The translations under genes and the position numbers were made by a program. A DNA stretch of 64,000 nt from Erythrophleum ivorense (lineage: Eukaryota > Streptophyta > Magnoliopsida > Fabales > Fabaceae): the NCBI GenBank assembly GCA_026724425.1, contig JAIUCV010000011.1, forward strand, positions 11,367,501 to 11,431,500, written 5' to 3'. Every line of letters begins with the position of its first letter. The first letter of the stretch is position 1. Under the pieces are notes generated by a model that saw only the letters and a program-made list of their open reading frames with translations, made no database searches and was not told the DNA's origin. Shown piece by piece: positions 25,077 through 35,801 of the stretch.

Positions 25077-25639
25077 CTGTGTTGCAAAGTGGAAGCAAAA
25101 AAGGACAAAAGCTTGCTGGGACCATGCCTGCCGTCAAGTGAAGATTGAAGAATAAAATGGAGAAAGCCTTGTTCTTCTTTGACTTTGTTATTGTAATATA
25201 TTATATTTTAATTATTTATAAAATATATTATTATAATCAAAATCAGATATAATTATATCTTTGAAAATATGTATTAAAAACTTCAAAAAATTAAGGGGAT
25301 ATAGTAAAAATGTTAGGGGGCAAAATATTATTTATATATATACATACATTATATATATACACACATATATGCATAGATATAACTTTTTTCTTTTTTTAAG
25401 AGGAGAGAAAACAGCTTGTATGAAAACAAATTGCGAAGTCTACAGCTTTCTTGATTTGAAGAACAAGGTGACAAAAAGATTAGTTATTAAGTTAGAGTAC
25501 GTCATTTCTATTTAGTATATTGCATATTAACAAGTTCATATCAAAATCCAAAGAATAGAACTAGTTCCGAGATGTTCTATTCTAACTTCCCCAATGTTAT
25601 TGCTGATAAGTGAGGATAAATAAACAGTGAAAAAGATAG
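25077..25639. other. AT-rich spacer
   Basis: It contains short TA/CA repeats near 25330-25380 and nothing else recognisable. Confidence 0.5.
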
Positions 25640-25954
25640 TGTGCAAGGGTATAGATACTATTTCTTTGTAAGCAACCATGAGATGGCTCCGCTTGTATCA
25701 AAGACTAACCACTATATTGTATCTAATTTTGCATAATATATAACATGATAAATAACAAGAAATAATAAATTGGCAAGAAAATTCTGCATAATGTATGATT
25801 ATGAAATAGGGTGTACCGCAAATTGCTTTGTCAATTGATACATTTAGGAAGTATATTTACTTCAACAACATGCAAGAATGATGAATTATTATAGAATATA
25901 CATTGAGTAGAAACTTAAATACTTGCATAATAGTAAGAAGTAAAATAAGTCTCT
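25640..25954. repeat. Inverted copy of a SRK downstream flank
   Basis: The reverse complement matches 15720-15960 and 59570-59990. Examples are the segment at about 25790 (CTGCATAATGTATGATTATG), the tract GTATCTAATTTTGCATAAT, and CTTGCATAATAGTAAGAAGT at about 25921. It therefore lies in the opposite orientation to those two copies and belongs to the minus-strand last-exon relic next to it. Confidence 0.65.
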
Positions 25955-26270
25955 CCGGCCTCTAATGGACTCAATTATTTCAGTAGTTGAAGATGGCACC
26001 TGCTTGCCAGAAAAAAGAGCATTTTTCTTCAATCATCATCCTTTATATTAAGAAACTAAGCTCTTTAGACTCAAGCAAGGCATTCTCACTGCTCAACATC
26101 ACAATTATTGAGGCCATGTTTGGGCTATCATTAGGAAGTAGTTGCAGTCATAGAAGGCCAATGTGAATGCAACACAATACTACTACTGATAAATTAAAAG
26201 CATCTCCCAAACAACCATCAATTAATTCCATTAGGTTGTTCTCCTTCCCCAATATCCTTAACAATTTAAA
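25955..26270 (-). pseudogene. SRK last-exon relic (copy H)
   Basis: Minus-strand translation shows MELIDGCLGDAFNL, then CCIHIGLL, then NDSPNMASIIVMLSSENA, colinear with the kinase C-terminus of SRKs. It most resembles the plus-strand exons at 10500-10646 and 59240-59465 (the LIDG..LG.A.NL type) rather than the adjacent gene C. A stop replaces the codon after GLL and another follows near the tail. No upstream exons adjoin it; the flank of pseudogene C follows at about 26290. Confidence 0.7.
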
Positions 26271-26289
26271 GCTTCTATGATCCACCAGT

Positions 26290-26779
26290 AAAATATAAGT
26301 AAAAACTGACATTCTTAATTGTCACCTAATCTCAATATTGTAACAACGATGGCCTCCAGAGAATGCAATTTACAGCCCAGCTGTCAAATTTAAGCCTATT
26401 AGTCTTCTCTCATCCATAAATACTGAAGGCAACTATAAATTACTGAATCAAAAAAATGAATAATTAGAACAACATAACTACCTCCTTTTTTTTGGGGGGG
26501 GGGGGGGTTCCTTTCTTCTAAATAACAGATTTCTACAGTATGGTTGACAAATCATTAGTATTTAATAAAATTTGGTTCACCAAATATCCAATTTTGCAGT
26601 GTAAGTAAAAAACCCACTTGTAGTACAAGAATACCATACAGCAGCACAAAGATGTATGCAACATGCGGAGTTAAAATCAAACGCCTAATTTAAGAGAGTT
26701 CTAGTTATAATCAGCAACATCTTGTTTGGGTATAAGCACAAAACCCACTTGCAGTATAAGAACTAAGTAAAAAAGTCCT
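26290..26779. repeat. SRK downstream flank block (copy C)
   Basis: This aligns with 16000-16622, 60290-60642 and 4490-5271. It includes a T8G14 homopolymer junction at 26486-26507 that the other copies do not have. Confidence 0.6.
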
Positions 26780-29700
26780 CTATCTGGAGTCTAACTCGGT
26801 AATGGATATTTCATTAATTGAAGAAGTCATATAATTGTCGGGAGAAGTTTCTCCTTTAACTGAAGTCTTTTCTAAAAGGAAAACCGGCTCTTTAGGTTGA
26901 GGCAACGTAACCTCACTGCTCAACATCACAACCACAGAGGCCATGTTTGGCCTATCATTAGGGTGGTTGTGTATGCAAAGAAGACCGATATGGATGCAAC
27001 GCAATACTTCTGATACAATACAAGACTTCCCCAAATGTGCATCAATCAATTTTAACGGGATGCCCTCCTTCCACAACCTCCATACCTACAACAAGTCAAA
27101 ACATTTAAGACCTTCTAGTTCATTAAAGATAAAAATGTAGCTAGGTTGTTTATTACTCACATGTCCAATAAGATTAAGGCTCTGGTTTGGATACGAAAAC
27201 CCTCTGTTTTTCATTCCACTCACAATCTCTAGCAATAATATTCCAAAGTTAAATATGTCGGATTTTATAGAGAATAACCCATCAAAAGTATATTCAGGTG
27301 CCATATAACCGTGGGAAGAAGTCACAAATGAGTTATTGTCATCTCTAGTAATATGTTAGAATATTAGAATTTAACATAATATTAAGGGATACTTACCAAC
27401 CATTCTATTCGTATTCTCTTTAACTTGATCTCCTCTAAAGATTCTTGCCAAGCCAAAATTTGAGATTTTAAGATTTAATTCATTGTCTAATAATACATTA
27501 CTTATTTTAAGATCTATGGATTATCCTCAATCTAAAATCTTGATAAAGATACATAAATCCTAAGCAATTCTACATATAATATGAAAGCTCTTTGACTAAT
27601 CTAGTAATTTGCTTTGAATAATAGAACCTGTAAAGTTAAATTCAATACTCATTGTTATGCATGGCAAACTGAAAAAAAAAAAAGAAACTCATAAATCTAT
27701 TAACTAATATTTTACAACAACACAAACCAAAAATAAATGAATCTAGCTCTTGTTGGGCATGTATTCATATATGATCATTTTCTCTTCTCCTTGGATGCAA
27801 CAACCAAGAACCTTAACGAGATTTCGATGTTGAAGTTTGGCACACAATATAACTCCATTTTTAAATTCTTCCAATCCTTGTCCAGATTTCTGTGAAAGCC
27901 ATTTGACAGCAATTTCTTGTCCATCTGCTAGTGTATCCTACCATTTTACACTTTTTAAAGGATTGTCAATCAAGGACATCATAAATTAAAAGACCAATGG
28001 TATATGTTTTCCTCCTATTAAGTAGTTAATTGCATATTTACCTGGTAGATAGGTCCAAAACCACCTTGGCCAAGCTTGTCTATTGAGAAGTTATTAGTAG
28101 CAGTAGCTATTATAGCAAGGTCATAGAAAGGAAGCTCCATATCTCCTCCAGGGCCTTCCTGTTAACGAGGCTTTCCTTGTTTTCACTCCTCTAAACTAAA
28201 TTAAATTAATCTAACAAATAGGAAGATTGTTTTATTCGTTTGAAAACATAATCCCATCTTAATCAATCATGTTTCATTCAAAACTTTGTCCTATAGACCC
28301 TGCTTTCAAAAAAAAAAAAAAAGGAAAAGCAGTGCTCTGAGAATGCTTACCTTTAGACTTGCTTCTGCTCTTTTAAATATAAAAGAAAACGAAAAGCATC
28401 ACAAGAGCTGTTGAAATAGTAACTGTTATTACAATCACCTTGATCTTATTTCTATCTGCATCTTCATGTTCAGCTTCACAAAGAAATGAACTTATAGTTA
28501 ATACACAGAAAAATGAGGTTGTTAAGCACCCACAAAGTGATCGAAATACTATTGATAGAAGGCTACACCTGTTTCTGGAGCAGCGAGGCGAATATATAAA
28601 ACTTGGTCAGGAACTGGAATGTGTCTTATATCAATTAGATCACCGAACCAGATGGCACAGCCACTCCCTCCTCCCTTGATATCTGAATTAGCATAAGCAG
28701 TACACGAAAACTTTTCCAAGCACTTAGCTTTGCACTCCTCAAGTGTCATACTTGCATTAACCCATGAATGTGTAGTATCTGGCAATTTCATCCCACTAAA
28801 TTTGACAAAATTATCTCTGCTTTTTACCCTGCAGCCCCATGGTTCACTGCGGATACATCCTTCAGTCCAGTCCATCAAATCCCAGTTTTTGGGTGATTTT
28901 GGCTTGAATCCTCAAGCACTGACATACTGGTGTCTCACCAATGATGCAATTTCCATTTGGGCCACAACGATTATATCTATCGCAGTTATCTGTTGGCAGA
29001 TAACCGAGAGACCTCCAACTTCGATCGTTTTCAATCCATATGAGGATCTCCACAGAGTATATTGTTTGGCTCAAGACCCCTATAAAAATCATTGCCTCGT
29101 TTTTGGAAATGTATGTTAAATACACCTCATCCTTATTGGTGACAAACTTTAATTCATGAAGCCCGTTGTTCGTCATTTGAGGGATGCCAATGAAATGAAT
29201 GCCATTCCAGGGGCCAACCCTGAAGTACTTTGCTAGGCCCTGCCGATAAATTATTTGAGGGTAATTGTGAACTGCGACCTCTGCCGTGAAGTCTCCTAGA
29301 GAAGGGTCGTCCCAGCTCTTCCATGCTGTGAAACGCCGATTAAGACCAGTTCTCACGCCCCATCCTAACTTCATTCCTGGCAAAACAGCATCAGAAGGAT
29401 AGTCAAATCTCTGCCGCAAGTAGTTTTGGGGATTTTGGTCTTTCTCATCTTTTAGTACCAAGTTTCCCGAGCCGACAAGTTGTGCAATTGGACTCAATGC
29501 CTTTGTTGTTGAATTTGCCAACCAAACAGCAGTCTCATTCTCGCTGAGAAGCACAAGATGTCCCTCTGTGTTTCTGCTCAATATACCGGAGTTGTCTTTG
29601 ATTGGTTTCTCGAGGTTGGCAACTCAAACAACAGTTCTAACTGGGATGCTTTTGTACCAGATTCCAACATAACGGTTTGCGGAACTACCTGGGTTGGAGA

Positions 29701-29854
29701 AACCCAATTCAAAGCTTTCATCTTTAGACATCAAGGTGGTTCTTCCATCATCAACAAGTGGCTGAGAAGGTGTAATAGTATCAGTTGCAGAGGCGAATTG
29801 AGAGAAGTTCAGAAGCATATTGGTAAGAAAAAGCACATGAGGAAGGATGGCCAT
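26780..29854 (-). pseudogene. Nearly full-length SRK-like receptor kinase pseudogene (copy C)
   Basis: Exon order matches the intact gene. The last exon at 26780-27085 is fully open. The next (about 27163-27312, GYMAPEYTFDGLFSIKSD) is also open. The activation-loop exon (about 27398-27640) has stops, a 2-base deletion that removes HRD, and NFG for DFG. The exon at about 27735-27945 keeps IAVKWLS but has the helix-C glutamate changed to glycine (FKNGV), and a deletion gives NKS-stop. The exon 28048-28170 reads ATNNFSID then LGQGGFGPIY. Exon 1 runs 28570-29854 with an ATG at 29854, an in-frame TGA at 29624-29626 (Trp of VVWVAN) and a 2-base deletion near 28911. Inactive. Confidence 0.88.
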
Positions 29855-29875
29855 TGCTTTAATGAATGTTTAGGC

Positions 29876-30180
29876 TAGTTAAATATATATATATATATAT
29901 ATATTTACTTCAATACAAAATGTGAGTCACTTAATAAAAAAAATTTTGATTTAAAATATAAATTATTTAAGTAATAATAATAATTATTTTTTTTATAATA
30001 CTCTTTATTTAATAATAACAGTTGTTAAAAATTTTTCATTTAATGACAATAACTATATTTATTATAAAGATAAGATTAGAAAAATACGATAATATTTAAA
30101 ATATTTAAAAATATAATTAAATTTTTAAAAAAAGTATAAATTTATTAAAAGTGATTTATATTTTAGATGGAAGGAAATAG
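29876..30180. other. AT-rich spacer in the promoter of pseudogene C
   Basis: An AT dinucleotide run (29882-29904) and AT-rich sequence occupy the place where the TATA-like box lies in other copies. The sequence between 29905 and 30180 has no counterpart upstream of the intact gene and looks like an insertion of unknown kind. Confidence 0.4.
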
Positions 30181-30194
30181 CAGTGACAACTAAC

Positions 30195-31100
30195 AAGGGC
30201 AGAAGAAGCACGTTGGTTGACTTGAACCCATGTGTGTCATACAGGCGGCTCGTAAATATTACGCGGTGATTGGTCTCTACTTCGGTTGATTTCAGGACCA
30301 CCACAACATAGCGGTTTGGAGACTACCTCGGCTGAAGAAAGCCAACTGACCTTTAGAGTCAATTGCATAAGAAATCGAGAGAAAAAGAAAAGCAAATTGG
30401 CAAGAAAAATCACGTAATGAAGAATGGCCATTGCTTTAATAAAATGGTTTTCACAAGTTGAAAGGTACGTACCCACTATTTTGGGGCAGTAAGGTGGGCA
30501 CACTAAGCACAGGTTGACTCAGTTGCATGCGTCCCAAAACCTCATATTATACATGCCAGAAAGTCCTGTAACGGGGCGACTCTTGTCTACAATGACTGCC
30601 TTCTTGTGACAGTAATTGACGGAACATGTTAATGAATCATTGTAGCAAGACCAAGGAAGGGATGGTCCAGGCCCTTTTTCTGACATTTATCATTATCTAG
30701 CTAGCATCAAGTTGTTCTCTGCTTCTCCTAATGCAAGGGAAATTAGCTTTACGATAGTAAATAAAGTTTGTAAGTTTATTCTTGAAGACATAAACATATG
30801 GCCTTTAACCATTTCTACTACACATCTTGTCCTTTATTTCAATTGAAGAACTAACAATTTAGGCAAGAACAGGGCACAAGAAACAGAAATTCCTGGAGGC
30901 TGTCGATGGTGATGACCCCTTAATAGTGTATTGCCCAAAAGCTTGGGTTATCTATGGTGGAACTGGAAATGTCGCTTGATACAATTCGTCCCATTAAACA
31001 TGCTGATAGTTCTACTCGCTTGTATCGCCCAAAGATCTTTGTGTCGTTGGCACCTCACTTCTCTTCTACAGTTTTTATTAGGAGCTAGTTTTGTCTAAGC
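30195..31100. repeat. Duplicated SRK upstream block (copy C)
   Basis: This matches 20823-21160 upstream of pseudogene B and, from about 30430 to 31090, the block 2683-3300 upstream of fragment A. It carries two W-box cores (TTGACT at 30217-30222 and 30514-30519). Confidence 0.7.
30237..30431 (-). pseudogene. Relic SRK signal-peptide exon (J)
   Basis: An ATG at 30431 opens MAILHYVIFLANLLFFFSRF, a recognisable SRK signal peptide, followed by about 20 codons that align with exon 1 only after a deletion and a frame change (nucleotides matching the FFSPGSSTN region in another frame). It then runs into promoter-like sequence. Its own upstream region (30432-30560) is the same as that of fragment A. 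A paralogous relic is at 20930-21066. Confidence 0.6.
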
Positions 31101-31799
31101 TTTTTGTTTTTGTCCTTTATTTCACCAAAAAATAATGAATTTAAGGCTCGTTTGTTCAAGTTATAAATTTTTTTGTCCCTTCGATCACGGACATCCGATA
31201 AAAAAGTTATGATTTTTTTTTTAAATACTAATTAAGGTAATCATTATGTTTATTTTGATAATTCATATTTAATGTGTGCTCAAATTTAATTAGATAAATA
31301 AAAATTTTATTAATATTATATATGACTTCATTGCATCAAAAATTGCATGTTGAATTTGAAAATATTGTGACTTTTCAAAATTTGTGTTTAAGGTGCAATG
31401 AAGAAATTGTTGTTTAAATTGCAAAAGAGTAAAAATAATGTTTGTTATAAATTTTATAAAATTGTTGATTAATAATAGCAAAGCAATTTTAAAATTGTTG
31501 GAAAGATATGAAAAGAAAAAACAAAATTATCTTATATTTTGTATGTTTCAAGAAAAAAAAATTAATTTTACAAGACTAAATGTTATAGAGACCTCACAAG
31601 CATAAGAGTCTCACAAACTTGGAATGGTCAATCTACTTCACAAGCTTAAAGAATCCAATGGTTACAATTTATCAAGCCATATGCAATGAACTAACATAAT
31701 AGATTATGAACAATACAGCTAAAATAGCTAGCTTTATGAGGCAAGACACTTTGATCAAGCGACTTCTACAATTCCACTAGGTTACTTGACCAAGGCATC
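31101..31799. repeat. Upstream block, AT-rich part (copy C)
   Basis: Colinear with about 21690-22330. Shared landmarks are ACATCCGATAAAAAAGTT, TTGCATCAAAAATTG-like sequence and CATATGCAATGAA. The minus ORF at 31290-31481 is not conserved and is not called. Confidence 0.65.
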
Positions 31800-31807
31800 A
31801 TCATCAA

Positions 31808-32007
31808 TAGTGGCGAAGCCAAGACCTGAGGCCAGGAGGTGCAATTTAATTTAAAATATATTAATTAAAGATGTAAATAGTAGGATGTGTAAAATATTTA
31901 AAAGTAGAAGATGCAAAATACTAAAACTTATATCTATTTACTTGTAATTTTCTCCAAAGTGAGGGGGTGCATATGCCCCCTCTTACAGTAACGTAGCTTC
32001 GCCACTG
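31808..32007. mobile_element. hAT-type MITE with perfect 8-bp target duplication
   Basis: The ends are inverted: TAGTGGCGAAGC on the left, and GCTTCGCCACTG on the right (reverse complement CAGTGGCGAAGC). They are flanked by the identical octamer ATCATCAA at 31800-31807 and 32008-32015. The length is 200 bases with no coding capacity. The homologous site upstream of pseudogene B (about 22330-22350) lacks the insertion. Confidence 0.88.
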
Positions 32008-32935
32008 ATCATCAACTTACCCTTTAGAACAATATAAATAAAAACTCCCTTGTAGCCAAAAAAGAGGAAAAATAGAAACAAATCTATCTCAATATTTCTA
32101 TTGTCATGACCTAATTTTTAAGTCATAATCAGCGCATAAACGAAACTAATTTGATTATTAGATTAACCTAACAAGCCTTAAAAACTTATAGTTAACTATT
32201 ATATCATATGTTTAAACTAGCAACTCCCAAGTTTGGAAAAATTAAATATTCATTTCATTCGTCACTAAGGGGCGGTCGAAAATCCAGCAGCATCTCCCTT
32301 AAAAATTAGACATCCCAACCTATAAAAGAAATCAAACCAGCACTAATACCAATAACAACAACTTACATACAACCAAAATACCTAGTTAAGAAAGTATAAA
32401 CAATGTTTATACATTCTAAGTGACCATATAACATATACTAATTCCAAAATATTTTCCTTACACCTAAGTGCTAACACATCATAGAGTCTGACATAATCTC
32501 ACAAAATTAAGTACATACTCTAAGGGTCTGATAGCACACGAGCTCCCAAATCACTTCACTCCTTTACTTGCTAGGCTATAAAATAATGAAAGAAGAGGGA
32601 TAAGCCTACCATTAGCTTAGTGAGTACATAAATAACAAAGTACGCAAAGGGGAAATAAGTGCATGTAAGAGTTTTTAGAAATCAAATAATTATTGAATAA
32701 TTGAAGTAATAAAAATTTATAGTTGAAATGAAAAATAATTATTTAAGAAATCAAAAAAACTTTTAGATAAAATCCATATTTCTTAAGTATAAGAAAAATA
32801 TTATGGAAATGGGTATCATAGAGAGGAACCAAATTATCAAACCACAGCATCATATATCTTGTCATTTCTTTAGATCCATCTCATCTTATCACTTTCACAG
32901 TATACATCTAGTATTTTAGATCATAGCACTAGATA

Positions 32936-32958
32936 CATCACATCACATCACATCACAT
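32936..32958. repeat. (CATCA)n short tandem repeat
   Basis: About four and a half CATCA units inside the solo LTR. Confidence 0.8.
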
Positions 32959-33288
32959 TATTATCACAATTTACAACTTATTCTAGGTGCACCTAAGTCA
33001 TTACCTCTGCTAACAGTTATAAGGTTTTAATTAGATTCCCATCCATTATAAAAAAAACAAAGTGAAAAATAAAATCTGCTAAAAATGGCATTTAGCTAGC
33101 TAAAATAAACAATGAATCAAGGAAATAAATAAATAATTAAATAAAGTGAGTTCACTTCCAATAAAGTCAATATATACATATATTATATACCACTACTTTC
33201 CTTTCATTCAATTTCTTCATTTGCATTCCACGAATATGTATCTTGCCACATTTCAATTATTTATTTACTTTAATAAATTTTTTAAATA

Positions 33289-33461
33289 GGAGAATTATAT
33301 TTAAAGACCCAAAGTTAAAAAAAAAAAATTATTCTAAATGACCTATTACTACTAGATTTAGGAAGTTTTACTTAAAATCAATGATAATCTATCCTAAAAC
33401 AATTGTACTAGGGCCTTTAGAATAATTTTTTAAACTCTGGGTCTTCAGTTGTAATTCTCTC
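33289..33461. mobile_element. Small inverted-repeat element inside the solo LTR
   Basis: The left arm has GGAGAATTATATTTAAAGAC and continues to AAATTATTCTAAA. The right arm is its approximate reverse complement, with TTTAGAATAATTTTTTAAAC, then GGGTCTTC and TAATTCTCTC. The arms are about 50 bases each with a roughly 70-base loop. It is MITE-like and the family is not identified. Confidence 0.55.
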
Positions 33462-34632
33462 TTATTAAATCATCATATGAATATGTATATACACCTCTTT
33501 TGAAGTTTTTGAAAACATCGATTTGTTTCCCTGAAGAGTAGATCATATAAATCACAAAATGAAATTTTTGCTACAGAAATCTAACATGGGATAAAATAGA
33601 TATGTCACTCTATGATTTATACACTCACCAGTTGGAACTAATAGTATAGGTCCCTACTTCTTATTATTTAATAATAAGTCTTTGTTGAAGGAGTTTCCCC
33701 GATATCACATAAAATTATGACCAATATAAATTAATTGTTTTGACTAATTCAATAACATCCATAATTATTTATATAATCCAATATGCTCCCTAAAATATAA
33801 ATCCTTACATTTTTATATACGTTTCTATCCTAAATACTAACCCTAATCTAATCTTTCATAACTTAAATTAAATTTAAAACTCACTCCTTGAAACTTCAAA
33901 AATGAAATAGAAAGTGTTAATTTACACTCAAATGTTAAAATTCAAGAAACCCCCAATGTTGGAACTCACCCATGACACTAGGAAGAAAGAGAGAGCTGTC
34001 TAAGAAATCACACTTCAATAATAATGGTAGAAGAGGGGGAATTAAAGAGGAGAACAAAAGAGAAACTAGGTGAGAAATAACTTTTACAAAACCTCCAAAA
34101 ATCACTACCAAACAAAGGAAGAAATGGATAAATGAAAGTATGTAAATATCAATGGCTCACTAACCTTCAGCCATGGAATCCCACTTAAAAAAGAAGGAAA
34201 CGCAAATCACTAATATGGAAGGAAGATGGTGAAATCGCATTGAGAAGTTGATGCCAAGAAAGGTTGAACAAAAATGCATAAGCCTTATGGGAATATGGAA
34301 AAGAAAAGAAAAGAAAAAACAGAATTTCATGTAGTGGGTGAGATGTGTGGCAAAAAAAAGATGAAGGAATTGAAGAGAGAGAGTTAGTGGAGGATTATTT
34401 TATTTTTTAGCTCAAATTACATTATTTCCCCTAGCTAAAATTGCTCTTTTGCTTTAGAAGGTTTTTATAAACTTCAATAAAATCCTTAAGATATTTTTAA
34501 AAATTTCTAAGAAATTCTATAAACTCTAGAATTAATTTAAAAATATTTAGTCTTTATTTTAATAACCTAGAATAATTTATTTTATTTTATTGTATTATTA
34601 TTTATTTTATTTTTTTAAGGTATTACACCTAT

Positions 34633-35117
34633 GACTACTACCCTCTTATACTCAATGAAATTTACCAAACAATTGATGGTTTCCTTTTGTCTTTGTCATG
34701 ATTCCATCCTGAAACATTTATCGCACTAGGTAGGATTTCCTATTCCTTGGCAAACCTTGGTTCAAACCCCATGTTGTAGGGGAAAGGTGAAGCTAGCCTT
34801 GTGTGGAAGCCACACAAGTTGATTATTGGTTAAGTGATATTGGAGGGAACTAAATTGAGCAAGATGTTGATCATATATATTGGTTAATTATCTCACAAGC
34901 TATGTGCTCACATCAAACTATTGTTTGTTGGTTCTATGCCTACATTTGGTTATCATGAGTTGTATGTTTATGTCTCTATTTAGTTTTGTTAGAGGTCATC
35001 CCATTAATTACGTTTTTAATTGTTTCTTGCATGAATGTTCTCCATAAAGGATGGAACAAATCATCTAGAAGTGTGAAGTTTTTAAAAGAAAAAAAATCAG
35101 GAAAAGACAAAAAAGAG
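34633..35117. other. Spacer, little recognisable
   Basis: The first about 50 bases continue the SRK upstream block (match to 22430-22475). The rest has no recognised feature. Confidence 0.45.
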
Positions 35118-35125
35118 GCACTTAC

Positions 35126-35793
35126 CATGGTTTTAAAAATCGAACTAGACTAACTGGTTCGATTAGAAATTGGTCTTGGGTCCGGTTTGGTTAGTTTAAA
35201 AAATCGATCAACTAAAAAATCAGGCAAAACTGACTAAAACAAAACTAGTCAAAACCAATTTTGAACTAGTCCATGCCAATTTTTTTAAAAGATTTTTTCT
35301 TATATAATAAGATAATTCATTCTAAATAAATTTGACAAATTAAAAATAGAAGGCAATAAAAAAAAGAAAGGAGTTGAAACACAAAGATTTTTTTTTGAAA
35401 AAGAGATAATATAAAGAAGTAAAATGTGCATACTTAACTATTTTTTATACTTGCTCTCTATTATATTTATGCTCCATTTTCTAGTAACATTTCTTTCAAA
35501 TATCAAGGTATTTAGCCAAAATTACTATTTATTTTTTTATTATTTTTTAATGTTAAGTAAAATCTTAATATAATTTAGAAACTTTAAAATAATTTTTGTA
35601 ATATCTTAAAAAGTATTGATTTAATAATCAAATATTTAAAATTTACTAATATTTATTTCTTACATTAAAATTTTAATATATAATTTTTTAAAAAAATATA
35701 TTTAATTATTACTTGTTTAACCACGGTTTGACCAAAGAATTGTGAACCAATACTTTTACTAGTTCATTGACTAGTCCAATTTTAAAAACATTG
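35126..35793. mobile_element. TIR element, probably hAT-like, non-autonomous
   Basis: The left end CATGGTTTTAAAAATCGAAC and the reverse complement of the right end (CAATGTTTTTAAAATTGGAC) form an imperfect inverted repeat that continues into ACTAG. The flanking octamers GCACTTAC (35118-35125) and ACACTTAT (35794-35801) match at 6 of 8 positions. The interior is AT-rich with no transposase. Confidence 0.6.
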
Positions 35794-35801
35794 ACACTTA
35801 T

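Larger units (their letters stand above)
32102..34627 (-). mobile_element. Solo LTR of a gypsy-type element
   Basis: The 2526-bp unit runs from TGTCATGACC to GGTATTACA on the plus strand. On the minus strand it begins TGTAATACC and ends GGTCATGACA. The flanks are TCTAT (32097-32101) and CCTAT (34628-34632), a 4-of-5 match expected for an aged 5-bp target duplication. Sequence on both sides joins up with the uninterrupted paralogue at about 22420-22475. No internal retrotransposon sequence is present, so it is a solo LTR left by recombination. Confidence 0.8.

Noticed and set aside
32930..32960. CATCA repeats considered as a CRISPR or satellite array
   Set aside because: Only a 23-base simple repeat without spacers, in plant DNA.
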